34,000 bases of DNA from UBA4877 sp002399345 (lineage in GTDB: Bacteria; Bacillota; Thermoanaerobacteria; Thermoanaerobacterales; UBA4877), in NCBI GenBank assembly GCA_036752905.1, contig DAIORT010000014.1, positions 1 to 34,000 of the forward strand, given 5' to 3'. The translations under genes and the position numbers were made by a program. The notes beneath the pieces are model-generated. The model was not told the origin of the DNA and searched no databases. It saw only the letters and a list, made by a program, of their open reading frames with translations. Below, in pieces: positions 1 to 7,329 of the stretch. Each line of letters begins with the position of its first letter. Within the stretch, counting starts at the first letter, position 1.

Positions 1-55
1 GAGCAGGGGACTGAAAATCCCCGTGTCGGTGGTTCGATTCCACCTTTGGGCACCA
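1..55 (+). tRNA. tRNA-Phe (GAA), 5' end outside window
   Basis: Only the 3' two thirds are present. The anticodon stem GGGGA/TCCCC (6-10/18-22) encloses loop CTGAAAA, with anticodon GAA at 13-15, which reads Phe codons. The T arm GGTGG-TTCGATT-CCACC spans 28-44. It is followed by the 3' acceptor strand TTTGGGC, discriminator A and an encoded CCA (53-55). It is the first of three closely spaced tRNA genes, presumably co-transcribed. Confidence 0.93.
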
Positions 56-59
56 TCAC

Positions 60-134
60 GCGGATGTGGCTCAGTGGTAGAGCATCGCCTTGCCATGGCG
101 AGGGCCGTGAGTTCGAATCTCATCATCCGCTCCA
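60..134 (+). tRNA. tRNA-Gly (GCC)
   Basis: The acceptor stem GCGGATG (60-66) pairs with CATCCGC (124-130), followed by T and an encoded CCA. The anticodon loop TTGCCAT carries GCC, which reads GGC/GGU glycine codons. The D-arm (GGCTCAGTGGTAGAGC) and T-arm (TTCGAAT loop) are canonical. Only 4 nt separate it from the upstream tRNA-Phe. Confidence 0.96.
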
Positions 135-143
135 TTTTTTTAT

Positions 144-219
144 GGCGACGTACCCAAGCGGCTAAGGGAGAGGTCTGCAAAACCTTTATGCCCCGGTTCA
201 AATCCGGGCGTCGCCTCCA
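144..219 (+). tRNA. tRNA-Cys (GCA)
   Basis: The acceptor stem GGCGACG (144-150) pairs exactly with CGTCGCC (209-215), followed by T and an encoded CCA (217-219). The anticodon stem AGGT/ACCT encloses loop CTGCAAA with anticodon GCA at 177-179. The T-loop TTCAAAT is present. It is the last tRNA of the cluster, with a terminator-like hairpin about 25 nt downstream. Confidence 0.96.
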
Positions 220-243
220 TAAATATAAGAGAAATTTGTATCT

Positions 244-272
244 AAGGTGATTTGTTTCGCCTTTTATTTTTA
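244..272 (+). terminator. Terminator of the tRNA cluster
   Basis: AAGGTGA (244-250) can pair with TCGCCTT (257-263), with one T-G wobble and a 6-nt loop. A T-rich tail follows. The position just after tRNA-Cys fits a rho-independent terminator. Confidence 0.6.
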
Positions 273-302
273 TTCGTTTTAAAAGTTGAATAAAAAAATA
301 TA

Positions 303-311
303 TGTTATAAT
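303..311 (+). promoter_or_regulatory. Extended -10 promoter ahead of the DUF6873-type gene
   Basis: TGTTATAAT (303-311) is an extended -10 element with a perfect TATAAT hexamer. The nearest -35-like sequence (TTGAAT, 286-291) is only 14 nt away, so activity would rest on the TG extension. Predicted transcription would start near 318, upstream of the hairpin at 331-355. Confidence 0.5.
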
Positions 312-330
312 AAATAGCTGATAGAATAAG

Positions 331-355
331 AAGGAGGCAAAGGCTCCTTTTTTTT
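331..355 (+). terminator. Hairpin plus T8 immediately upstream of the gene at 367
   Basis: AAGGAG (331-336) pairs with CTCCTT (344-349), and T residues run to 355. It sits between the predicted start near 318 and the start codon at 367. It could therefore be a leader attenuator, or a second terminator for the tRNA transcript. No alternative antiterminator fold is obvious by eye. Confidence 0.5.
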
Positions 356-366
356 GAGGATATGAT

Positions 367-1083
367 ATGGCAAAAAATAGAAAATATTTATTAGTTGATT
401 ATCGGGCAAAAAGACAAATAAAAAGTTTAATGCAAATGGGTTTTAATATTTTGCAAGTATACAAGCACAGTAATCTTCAACTGCCGTTATCTTCACATCC
501 CGATATGCTGATATATCCTTTGTATAATAAAGTAATATATGCACCTGGCACTTCATATGATACTTTAAACAATATAAGGCTTGCAGGCTGCGATATTGTA
601 CGCGGCAGTACACATCTGACATGCAATTATCCCGGCGACATTGCATATAATGTAGCAAGGATCGGCAATAAGGTTTTTCATAATACCAGGTATACGGATC
701 CGCTTTTGCATGATGAGTTACATGGTTATGGGTGCAAGTTTATAAGGATTAATCAGGGCTATACAAAATGCAATATTTGTGTTATCGGAAATAATGCCGC
801 TATTACTGAGGATAGAGGTATAGCAAGGGTACTTTATAGAGAAGACGTGGATGTTTTGCTTATTCCGCCGGGCAATGTCCGGCTTCCGGGATATGAATAT
901 GGGTTTATCGGCGGAGCGAGCGGCTGTGTTGGTGATACTATATTTCTTACGGGAAGAATATTAAACGATGATATAAGAGAATGTGTTGAGAGATTTATTG
1001 AAAAACATAAATTTAATTTAAAATATTTATCTGAGGATGAAATAATAGACATTGGTTCTATAATTCCGCTAAATCAGGAATGA
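367..1083 (+). CDS. DUF6873-type protein, possible GME (amidinotransferase-like) fold
   Basis: A 238-residue protein with no signal peptide or membrane segment, so probably cytosolic. It has recurring Gly/Cys/His/Asn motifs: LAGCDIVRGSTHLTCNYPGD, HDELHGYGCKFIRINQGYTK and GFIGGASGCVGDT near the C-terminus. From memory this pattern matches clostridial proteins annotated as DUF6873, described as having the fold of guanidine-modifying enzymes. That assignment was not checked. The conserved His and Cys residues would fit a Cys-His hydrolase or transferase, but no substrate can be named. The ATG at 367 has GAGGA six bases upstream. It lies 60 bp ahead of the ytxC-like gene and may be co-transcribed with it. 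Confidence 0.6.
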   Translation: MAKNRKYLLVDYRAKRQIKSLMQMGFNILQVYKHSNLQLPLSSHPDMLIYPLYNKVIYAPGTSYDTLNNIRLAGCDIVRGSTHLTCNYPGDIAYNVARIGNKVFHNTRYTDPLLHDELHGYGCKFIRINQGYTKCNICVIGNNAAITEDRGIARVLYREDVDVLLIPPGNVRLPGYEYGFIGGASGCVGDTIFLTGRILNDDIRECVERFIEKHKFNLKYLSEDEIIDIGSIIPLNQE

Positions 1084-1143
1084 TGTGTGTAGCATATTAA
1101 GTTAGATGGTACACATACTACTGGAGAAAGGAAGTGACTGCAG

Positions 1144-2028
1144 TTGGCTTATTTCTCCGTTACTTTAAATGATGATGAAAATAAATTTTTAAAGCAGCTC
1201 AGCGCCGGCCTGGCCGGGATGAATGACGGCAAATATTTCTTGGTTAACAGGCGTGCTGTTGATAATAAAAATTATATATATACCATTGAGTGTGCAGACG
1301 GATATATACCCACGAGAGATTCTTATCTTTCGGCAAAGGATGTATTATCTGAGGTACTTAGCAAACATATTTTGGATGTGTATGAAAGAAAGTTACTGAA
1401 AACAATGATAAACAGGTGCTATTATTATTTTAATAAAGATGAAAAGGAGATTATTTATAATAACGCAATATCTCTTGAGGAAGAGTACAATAAGGAGTTA
1501 AGCAATTATAAAATAAACGAACTGGTAAAGAATTTGAATGAGTTGTTTTGTGAAACGCAGGAGATTAATCTGAAGGGCTTTTTATTTTTTAGAAACAAAA
1601 ACTATTTAAAAGGTCTGAGAGAAATTGCCGACAGGGCCGTTGATGAATATCTCATGGAACGGGAGTACAATGATTTTATAAGATTACTTAAATACTTTGT
1701 GGATTTGCAAACCCCAAAGATAGACACCATAAATATTATAGTCAAAGATGAAACATATAGGCTATTGGATGGCGATCTTAAAGAATTAGACAGCAAGTTT
1801 ATTGAGTCGTCTATACAGGAAAGCCTGGAGGCTGATATGAGCGAAGATGATATTCTTATCAGTTTTTTGCTCACTATGGTTCCAGTCAAAATAAATATTC
1901 ATTTATCAGAAAGAGCGGTAAATAAAGAGATTATAGATACCATAATCAACGTATTTGGTGACAGGGTAAAAATATGCTATGGATGTGCTTTGTGTAATAA
2001 TATAAAGAGCATAACGAAGAGTAATTAA
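1144..2028 (+). CDS. ytxC: YtxC-like putative sporulation protein
   Basis: A 294-residue cytosolic protein, rich in charge and predicted helix. The C-terminus VFGDRVKICYGCALC carries the CxxC-type ending that I associate with the clostridial and bacillar YtxC family. YtxC genes often lie next to thrS, as here (thrS begins 1.35 kb downstream). Family members are linked to spore formation by genome distribution; the molecular role is not established. The start is TTG at 1144, behind GGAGAAAGGAAGTG; no in-frame ATG lies closer to the ribosome binding site. A hairpin terminator follows directly, so the transcript probably ends here. Confidence 0.72.
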   Translation: MAYFSVTLNDDENKFLKQLSAGLAGMNDGKYFLVNRRAVDNKNYIYTIECADGYIPTRDSYLSAKDVLSEVLSKHILDVYERKLLKTMINRCYYYFNKDEKEIIYNNAISLEEEYNKELSNYKINELVKNLNELFCETQEINLKGFLFFRNKNYLKGLREIADRAVDEYLMEREYNDFIRLLKYFVDLQTPKIDTINIIVKDETYRLLDGDLKELDSKFIESSIQESLEADMSEDDILISFLLTMVPVKINIHLSERAVNKEIIDTIINVFGDRVKICYGCALCNNIKSITKSN

Positions 2029-2029
2029 G

Positions 2030-2056
2030 AGCAACCACAATGATGGCTGCTTTTTT
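2030..2056 (+). terminator. Rho-independent terminator after ytxC
   Basis: AGCAACCA (2030-2037) pairs with TGGCTGCT (2044-2051) with one mismatch, followed by T6. It begins two bases after the stop codon of the YtxC-like gene. Confidence 0.75.
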
Positions 2057-2206
2057 GTTATAATAAATTGGAATAAATTGTTAAACGTGGAACATAAGCT
2101 GTTAAAAGAAATAACCTTTATTCTATTTACATCGGTCATTTTTATGTCTAGAATGTAACTAGAGGAAAATTTTATATTCCTACTATGTCCGAGTGAGGTG
2201 GTTTAA

Positions 2207-3091
2207 TTGTTTAAAGGGGTTATTGTCCCAATGCTGACCCTCTTTGATGATGATAAAAAGATAGATTATAGTGCCAATGAGGCTCAGATGAACAGGCTTA
2301 TAGAAAGCGGTGTGAACGGGCTATTTTATATGGGTACTACGGGAGAATTTATGCATTTAAGTATGGAAGAAAGGAAGCAATTTATAAAATGGGCGGTCGA
2401 TACGGCCGATAACAGGGTTAAAATCCTGGTTGGTACAGGTTCGACTAATATTAACGAAACGGTAATGCTTACCGAATATGCTCAATCACAGGGAGCGGAT
2501 GCTGCGGTTATTGTCACACCTTATTATTTGAGGCTTACGCAAGAAGAACTTTTCCATTATTACAGAAAGATATTAAAGCACACATCCATGCCGATATTTA
2601 TTTATAATTATCCTGAACTTACGGGTAATAACATTTCTCCTCATACTGTTTCTCGTCTTGCCATGGAATATGAAAATCTTGTGGGCATAAAAGAAACCAT
2701 AGAAAGTGTATCACATATAAGAAAAATGATTTTGGAGGTTAAATCTATAAGACCTGATTTCTCTGTTTTTTGTGGTAACGATGATCATACTATAAATACA
2801 CTTATAATGGGCGGTGATGGTGTTATTGGTGCTCTTGCCAATGTGCGCCCAGATGTATTTGTGGCACTGTACAATGCATTTATTTCCGGCGATTGGGAAT
2901 CAATAGTATCAAGTAATGCCAAGGTATTGAAATTAATGAGGCTATATGATTTTAATCCGGTTTCCATGATTGCTTTGAAGAAAGCTTTGGAGCTTATGAA
3001 TGTGTGCAGGAATCCCAAAGTTCGTCTTCCTCATCTGCGTCTTACTGAGGTGGAAGAGCGGGATATACAGAGTATTTTGGAGGACATATAA
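2207..3091 (+). CDS. DapA/NAL-superfamily pyruvate-dependent aldolase or synthase
   Basis: A 294-residue (beta/alpha)8-barrel enzyme of the class I dihydrodipicolinate synthase/N-acetylneuraminate lyase superfamily. Visible signatures are GTTGEF near residue 43 (carboxylate-binding Thr-Thr), TPYYLRL (Tyr), the YNYPELTG catalytic Tyr motif and GIKET, whose Lys forms the Schiff base with pyruvate. In true DHDPS the motif is YNVPSRTG, and its Arg holds the substrate carboxylate. Here that position is Leu. This argues against lysine biosynthesis and for another 2-keto acid aldolase (KDG, 4-hydroxy-2-oxoglutarate or similar). No lysine or sialic acid genes are adjacent. The start is TTG at 2207 behind GAGTGAGGTGG. 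It seems to be a single-gene unit between the ytxC terminator and the thrS promoter. Confidence 0.85.
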   Translation: MFKGVIVPMLTLFDDDKKIDYSANEAQMNRLIESGVNGLFYMGTTGEFMHLSMEERKQFIKWAVDTADNRVKILVGTGSTNINETVMLTEYAQSQGADAAVIVTPYYLRLTQEELFHYYRKILKHTSMPIFIYNYPELTGNNISPHTVSRLAMEYENLVGIKETIESVSHIRKMILEVKSIRPDFSVFCGNDDHTINTLIMGGDGVIGALANVRPDVFVALYNAFISGDWESIVSSNAKVLKLMRLYDFNPVSMIALKKALELMNVCRNPKVRLPHLRLTEVEERDIQSILEDI

Positions 3092-3098
3092 ATCAGTG

Positions 3099-3126
3099 TT
3101 GACAATATTATAATATATGCTATAAT
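3099..3126 (+). promoter_or_regulatory. Sigma-A promoter of thrS
   Basis: A perfect TTGACA (3099-3104), a 16-nt spacer and a perfect TATAAT (3121-3126) with an upstream TG extension. The predicted start near 3133 falls just ahead of the T-box leader. Confidence 0.88.
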
Positions 3127-3136
3127 TATTCACAAC

Positions 3137-3361
3137 AAAGGCAATGAAGAGGAAAGTAACCCTGTTTTGCAATAAAGAGAGCGGGTGTCAAGGCTGAAAG
3201 CACCTTCATGTAGTTACAGGATGAAGACCACCTCTGAGCTGTGGGCTGAACTTTTGAGTAAGCCTCCCCGGCCTGGCCGTTATCTTTATGAGCAATAAAT
3301 TAGGGTGGAACCACGAAGAACCCCTTCGTCCCTGCATGGGACGGAGGGGTTCATTTTTTTT
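3137..3361 (+). promoter_or_regulatory. T-box leader (tRNA-Thr sensing) upstream of thrS
   Basis: The Stem I base AGAGG (3148-3152) pairs with CCTCT (3231-3235). The AGTA of the specifier loop lies at 3155-3158, and the opposing strand carries the ACC specifier (3227-3229), a Thr codon. The canonical T-box AGGGTGGAACCACG is at 3302-3315. It is followed by a 15-bp terminator stem, 3318-3332 with 3338-3352, and T8. Uncharged tRNA-Thr would bind specifier and T-box, favour the antiterminator and allow transcription of thrS. The match of specifier to downstream gene supports the call. Confidence 0.95.
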
Positions 3362-3380
3362 AAAAAAAGGAGTTGATTTT

Positions 3381-5291
3381 ATGATAAAAGTGACATTGCC
3401 GGATGAAAGTGTTAAAGAGGTAGAGCAAGGCACAAAAGTGTCGGAGGTTGCGAGCTCCATAGGCAGTGGCCTGGCAAGAAATGCTTTGGGTGGTATGGTG
3501 GATGGAGAAGTAGTCGAGCTGAATCACCCGATTACAAAGGACTGCCGGCTCAAGATTTTAACTTTCGATGATGACGAGGGCAAGCTTATATTAAGGCATA
3601 CGGCATCACATGTTATGGCCCAGGCCATAAAAAGATTATTCCCTGAGGCAAAGTTAGCTATCGGCCCGGCCGTTGATGACGGATTTTATTATGATATGGA
3701 TATAGACAGGTCGTTTACACCGGAAGATTTTGGGCCTATTGAGGTTGAGATGAAGAAGATAGTAGACGCTGATTATCCTATCGTGAGAGAGGTAAAGAGC
3801 AAGGATGAGGCAATTAAATTTATGAAAGATAAGGGCGAGCCATATAAGGTGGAGCTTATAGAGGATCTGCCCGACGGTGAGGAAATTTCTTTCTATACAC
3901 AAGGAGAATATACAGACCTGTGTGCAGGCCCGCATCTTCCCTCGACAGGCATGGTAAAGGTCTTTAAACTTCTCTCTGTTGCAGGCGCTTATTGGCGAGG
4001 CGACGAGCACAATAAAATGCTGCAGAGGATTTACGGCACTGCTTTTACAAAGAAAAAGGATCTCGAAGACTATACTAATATGTTGGAAGAGGCTAAAAAG
4101 AGAGACCATAGAAAACTAGGCAAGGAACTGGATCTTTTCAGTATACAAGATGAAGGGCCGGGATTTCCGTTTTTCCATCCCAACGGCATGATACTTAGAA
4201 ATGAGCTGGAGAGTTTTTGGCGGGAGGAACATGCAAAAAGAGGCTATCAGGAGATAAAGACACCTATCATACTTAATGAAGACCTCTGGCATCGCTCGGG
4301 CCACTGGGATCATTATAAAGACGACATGTATTTCACAAAAATTGATGGAGAAACATATGCTATTAAGCCCATGAACTGCCCCGGCTCAATACTGGTGTAT
4401 AATACCCACCTGCACAGCTATAGGGAGCTTCCTATAAGGTTGGCCGAGCTGGGAATAGTTCATAGACATGAGCTTTCCGGTGCTTTGCACGGACTGATGA
4501 GGGTTAGGTGCTTCACACAGGATGATGCGCATCTGTTTATGGCACCTGAACAGGTAAAAGAAGAGGTTCTGAAGGTAATAGACTTGGCCGACTATTTCTA
4601 TAAACTTTTCGGTTTTGACTATCATGTGGAGCTTTCAACACGACCGGAGAACTCTATGGGAACAGATGAACAATGGGCTAAGGCTACGGATGACCTTAAA
4701 GATGCTTTAGAAGCAACAGGTATGGATTATAAGATAAATGAGGGTGACGGTGCTTTTTATGGCCCTAAGATAGACTTTCATTTAAGGGATAGCCTGGGAA
4801 GGACATGGCAGTGCGGTACAATACAGCTGGACTTCCAGATGCCGGAAAGATTTGAGCTTGTTTATATCGGCCAGGATGGTGAAAAGCATAGACCGGTTAT
4901 GGTACACAGGACTATACTTGGTAGTATAGAAAGGTTTATAGGAATTCTTACTGAACAATTTGCCGGAGCATTCCCGGTATGGTTGTCTCCAAAACAGGTA
5001 CAGATAATACCTATTACTGATAAGCATCAAAAGTATGCTGAGGAAATACTGGAATCTGTTAAAAAAGCCGGTATAAGAGCGGATATAGATACTAGAAACG
5101 AAAAGATGGGTTATAAGATAAGGGAAGCAGAGGTACAAAAAACACCTTATATGATCATAGTAGGTGATAAGGAAGCCGAATCGGGAAGCGTGTCGGTGCG
5201 TGAACGTAAAAAAGGTGATATCGGATCAATATCATTGGACAGCTTTATAGATATGGTTAAGGAAAAGATAAACAGCAAGGCTATTGATTAA
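3381..5291 (+). CDS. thrS: Threonyl-tRNA synthetase
   Basis: A 636-residue class II synthetase of normal bacterial length that charges tRNA-Thr. It has an N-terminal TGS domain (about 1-62), then the editing domain with H73, H77, C181 and H185, which removes mischarged serine. The catalytic core carries zinc ligands C333, H384 and H509, with a C-terminal anticodon-binding domain from about 540. All the listed residues fall within one position of the E. coli enzyme. The open frame extends upstream into the T-box terminator, but the ATG at 3381 with AAAGGAG seven bases before it is the real start. It is controlled by the T-box just upstream and ends at a strong terminator. Confidence 0.98.
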   Translation: MIKVTLPDESVKEVEQGTKVSEVASSIGSGLARNALGGMVDGEVVELNHPITKDCRLKILTFDDDEGKLILRHTASHVMAQAIKRLFPEAKLAIGPAVDDGFYYDMDIDRSFTPEDFGPIEVEMKKIVDADYPIVREVKSKDEAIKFMKDKGEPYKVELIEDLPDGEEISFYTQGEYTDLCAGPHLPSTGMVKVFKLLSVAGAYWRGDEHNKMLQRIYGTAFTKKKDLEDYTNMLEEAKKRDHRKLGKELDLFSIQDEGPGFPFFHPNGMILRNELESFWREEHAKRGYQEIKTPIILNEDLWHRSGHWDHYKDDMYFTKIDGETYAIKPMNCPGSILVYNTHLHSYRELPIRLAELGIVHRHELSGALHGLMRVRCFTQDDAHLFMAPEQVKEEVLKVIDLADYFYKLFGFDYHVELSTRPENSMGTDEQWAKATDDLKDALEATGMDYKINEGDGAFYGPKIDFHLRDSLGRTWQCGTIQLDFQMPERFELVYIGQDGEKHRPVMVHRTILGSIERFIGILTEQFAGAFPVWLSPKQVQIIPITDKHQKYAEEILESVKKAGIRADIDTRNEKMGYKIREAEVQKTPYMIIVGDKEAESGSVSVRERKKGDIGSISLDSFIDMVKEKINSKAID

Positions 5292-5314
5292 AGCGGGGAT
5301 TTCCCCGCTTTTTT
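5292..5314 (+). terminator. Rho-independent terminator after thrS
   Basis: AGCGGGGA (5292-5299) forms a tight hairpin with TCCCCGCT, followed by T6. It begins directly after the thrS stop codon. Confidence 0.88.
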
Positions 5315-5343
5315 GTGATATACTTACAGTAGAGGTGAATATA

Positions 5344-6426
5344 ATGGCTAAAGTAAAACATGGTGGGGATATATATGCTATAGCCAGTGAGTATGGTTTT
5401 AATCCTGAAGATGTGATAGACTTCAGTGGAAATATAAATCCGTTGGGTACTCCGGGCTCACTTAAAAAAGCGATCATAGATAATGTAGATATACTTTCCA
5501 AATATCCGGATCCTGAATATAATGAACTGCGTGGTTGTATATCTGATTATACCAGGGTAAAAACTGAGAATATTATCGTTGGAAGCGGCAGTACGGAACT
5601 TATATCCTTATTCTTTAAGGTTTTAAATCCCGATAACGGTTTGGTATTGATGCCTACATATTCCGAGTATGAAAGAGAGATAAGGATAAACGGCGGCGGC
5701 TATGAATATTATAGACTAAAGGAAGAGGAAGATTTTGTGCCTGATGTTTATGATATAATTAATAGTATTTCCGGTCGTGATATACTTGTCATTTGTAACC
5801 CGAATAATCCCACAGGTGTAGCCATAGAAACAAATAATATGGAAAGGATACTCAAGGCGGCTAAGGATGAAGGATGTTTTGTCTTTGTAGATGAGACATA
5901 TGCAGAATTTGCGGATGATAGTAAGAATATCAGTTCTACCGGTTTTGTGGACAAATATGATAATTTATTTGTCATAAGGGGTATATCAAAGTTTTTCGGA
6001 ACACCCGGTCTAAGGATAGGATATGGCCTTACAAGCAATAAAAAGATTATTGATGATATCTTGAGGATAAAAGACCCGTGGACGGTAGGGTCTGTTGCAC
6101 AAGTAGCCGGCCAGGCCGTATTTAAGGATAAGGATTATCAAAACTTAGCAAAAAAATGTATGCATGACGAAAGGGACTTTATTCTAGATAAGCTTGCCGG
6201 AATAAAGAGTATAAAGGTATATAATTCTGATTCAAACTTTTTCCTGTGTAAAATATTGGATGACCATAAAGCATCGGATCTGAGGAAATACTTGCTCACC
6301 TATGCCATTGATATAAGAGATGCAGCCAGTTTTCCTTATTTGAATGAGAAGTTCTTTAGGTTCTGCATATTGAGTAGGGAAGACAACGAAAAATTAGTGG
6401 AATATCTCAATAGGTTCTTTTGCTGA
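5344..6426 (+). CDS. PLP-dependent aminotransferase/decarboxylase, CobD-HisC-like
   Basis: A 360-residue fold-type I PLP enzyme. The N-terminus KHGGDIYAIA...DFSGNINPLG is the hallmark of threonine-phosphate decarboxylase (CobD)-like proteins, relatives of histidinol-phosphate aminotransferase. Active-site features visible are CNPNNPTG (Asn near 154), VDETY (Asp183, which contacts the pyridine nitrogen) and GISKFFGTPGLRIGYG with the Schiff-base lysine at about K216. CobD makes aminopropanol phosphate for the cobalamin nucleotide loop, but no cobalamin or histidine gene is near. The substrate is therefore open. The ATG at 5344, behind AGAGGTG, is preferred over an upstream start that lies inside the thrS terminator. 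Confidence 0.82.
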   Translation: MAKVKHGGDIYAIASEYGFNPEDVIDFSGNINPLGTPGSLKKAIIDNVDILSKYPDPEYNELRGCISDYTRVKTENIIVGSGSTELISLFFKVLNPDNGLVLMPTYSEYEREIRINGGGYEYYRLKEEEDFVPDVYDIINSISGRDILVICNPNNPTGVAIETNNMERILKAAKDEGCFVFVDETYAEFADDSKNISSTGFVDKYDNLFVIRGISKFFGTPGLRIGYGLTSNKKIIDDILRIKDPWTVGSVAQVAGQAVFKDKDYQNLAKKCMHDERDFILDKLAGIKSIKVYNSDSNFFLCKILDDHKASDLRKYLLTYAIDIRDAASFPYLNEKFFRFCILSREDNEKLVEYLNRFFC

Positions 6427-6429
6427 TGG

Positions 6430-6458
6430 TTGACATGTGCTTTAGAAAATGTTAAAAT
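6430..6458 (+). promoter_or_regulatory. Sigma-A promoter of the infC operon
   Basis: TTGACA (6430-6435), a 17-nt spacer and TAAAAT (6453-6458). The predicted start near 6465 gives a leader of about 120 nt that includes the terminator at 6538-6560. The promoter begins four bases after the stop codon of the preceding gene. Confidence 0.85.
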
Positions 6459-6464
6459 ACTACT

Positions 6465-6560
6465 AAATATGAAGTAGAAGCATCCGCTTCTCACCCGGCC
6501 TTAAGGTTTCGGGTCAATACGGAATTTAAGTATTGGAGCGGGTGTAATCCCGCTTTTTTT
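6465..6560 (+). promoter_or_regulatory. L20-type leader with attenuator terminator
   Basis: Between the promoter and infC lies a structured leader that ends in the hairpin GCGGG (6538-6542)/CCCGC (6549-6553) plus T7. Upstream segments such as CACCCGG (6492-6498) with CCGGCC/GGTTTCGGG can pair with each other, and CACCCG can compete for GCGGGTG of the terminator. In Firmicutes the infC-rpmI-rplT operon is repressed by r-protein L20 binding its leader and promoting termination. Position and architecture match this. The family assignment is inferred, not computed. Confidence 0.75.
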
Positions 6561-6588
6561 GCTGGGTAAAATTAGGAGGTGCGTATTT

Positions 6589-7104
6589 ATAAGTAAAGAA
6601 CTTCAGGTTAATGAAGAAATTAGAGACCGAGAAATACGTCTTATTGACGCCAAAGGTAAACAACTTGGCCTAATGTCTGCCAGAGAAGCACAGTCCTTAG
6701 CTAAAGACAGCCAGCTGGATCTGGTAAAGGTATCGCCGGGAGCAAAGCCGCCGGTTTGCAAACTTATGGATTATGGGAAATACAGGTATGAGATCAACAA
6801 GAGGGAAAAAGAAGCCCGTAAAAAACAGAAGGTTATAACTGTAAAAGAGATTAGGATGAGACCGACAATTGAGGAACATGATTTTATGGTTAAGGTAAAG
6901 AAAGCCATGAGCTTCCTTGATGAGGGTGATAAACTAAAATTAACTATAAGATTCAGGGGCAGGGAAATGAAGCATACCGAGCCTGGCGAAAAGATTCTGT
7001 ATGACTTTGCAGAGAAGCTGAAAGATGTAGGGAAGGTCGATAAAAAACCGAAGTTGGAAGGCAAGAATATGAGTATTATGTTATCGCCAATCAATACCAA
7101 GTGA
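6589..7104 (+). CDS. infC: Translation initiation factor IF-3 (non-canonical ATA start)
   Basis: IF-3 binds the 30S subunit, monitors start codon selection and prevents premature 50S joining. The encoded protein is 171 residues with the typical N-terminus SKELQVNEEIRDREIRLID, a KRE-rich linker helix, and a C-terminal domain with IRFRGREMKH. No ATG, GTG or TTG lies at the N-terminus. An upstream in-frame TTG at 6559 falls inside the terminator T-run. The codon ATA at 6589, eight bases after AGGAGGT (6574-6580), sits exactly where IF-3 proteins begin. IF-3 genes often use AUU-like starts, so that IF-3 discriminates against its own mRNA. It is first in an operon with rpmI and rplT. Confidence 0.95.
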   Translation: MSKELQVNEEIRDREIRLIDAKGKQLGLMSAREAQSLAKDSQLDLVKVSPGAKPPVCKLMDYGKYRYEINKREKEARKKQKVITVKEIRMRPTIEEHDFMVKVKKAMSFLDEGDKLKLTIRFRGREMKHTEPGEKILYDFAEKLKDVGKVDKKPKLEGKNMSIMLSPINTK

Positions 7105-7116
7105 GGAGGAATATTT

Positions 7117-7317
7117 ATGCCAAAAATGAAAACACACAGAGGCGCTGCCAAGCGTTTTAGATATACAAAAAATGGCAAGGTAAAAAGGTTTAAAGCATAT
7201 AAAAGCCACTTATTAAGCAGTAAGACGAGAAAACGTAAGAGGAATTTGCGCAAGGGTACAATGGTTGATTCAACCGATATGCGTCGCATTAAAACTATGT
7301 TACCATATTCGAAATAG
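7117..7317 (+). CDS. rpmI: 50S ribosomal protein L35
   Basis: A 66-residue, strongly basic protein that starts MPKMKTHRGAAKRF and contains the typical L35 segment HLLSSKTRKRKRNLRKG. It is a structural component of the large subunit. It starts 12 bases after infC behind GAGGAAT, and rplT follows 12 bases after its stop. Expression should follow the leader upstream of infC. Confidence 0.98.
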   Translation: MPKMKTHRGAAKRFRYTKNGKVKRFKAYKSHLLSSKTRKRKRNLRKGTMVDSTDMRRIKTMLPYSK

Positions 7318-7329
7318 GAGGAATTATAT

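Noticed and set aside
23..250. 75-codon open frame across the tRNA cluster
   Set aside because: It is made of tRNA-Gly and tRNA-Cys sequence and has no ribosome binding site.
3288..3380. Upstream extension of thrS
   Set aside because: It translates the T-box and its terminator. The start at 3381 has the ribosome binding site and the normal N-terminus.
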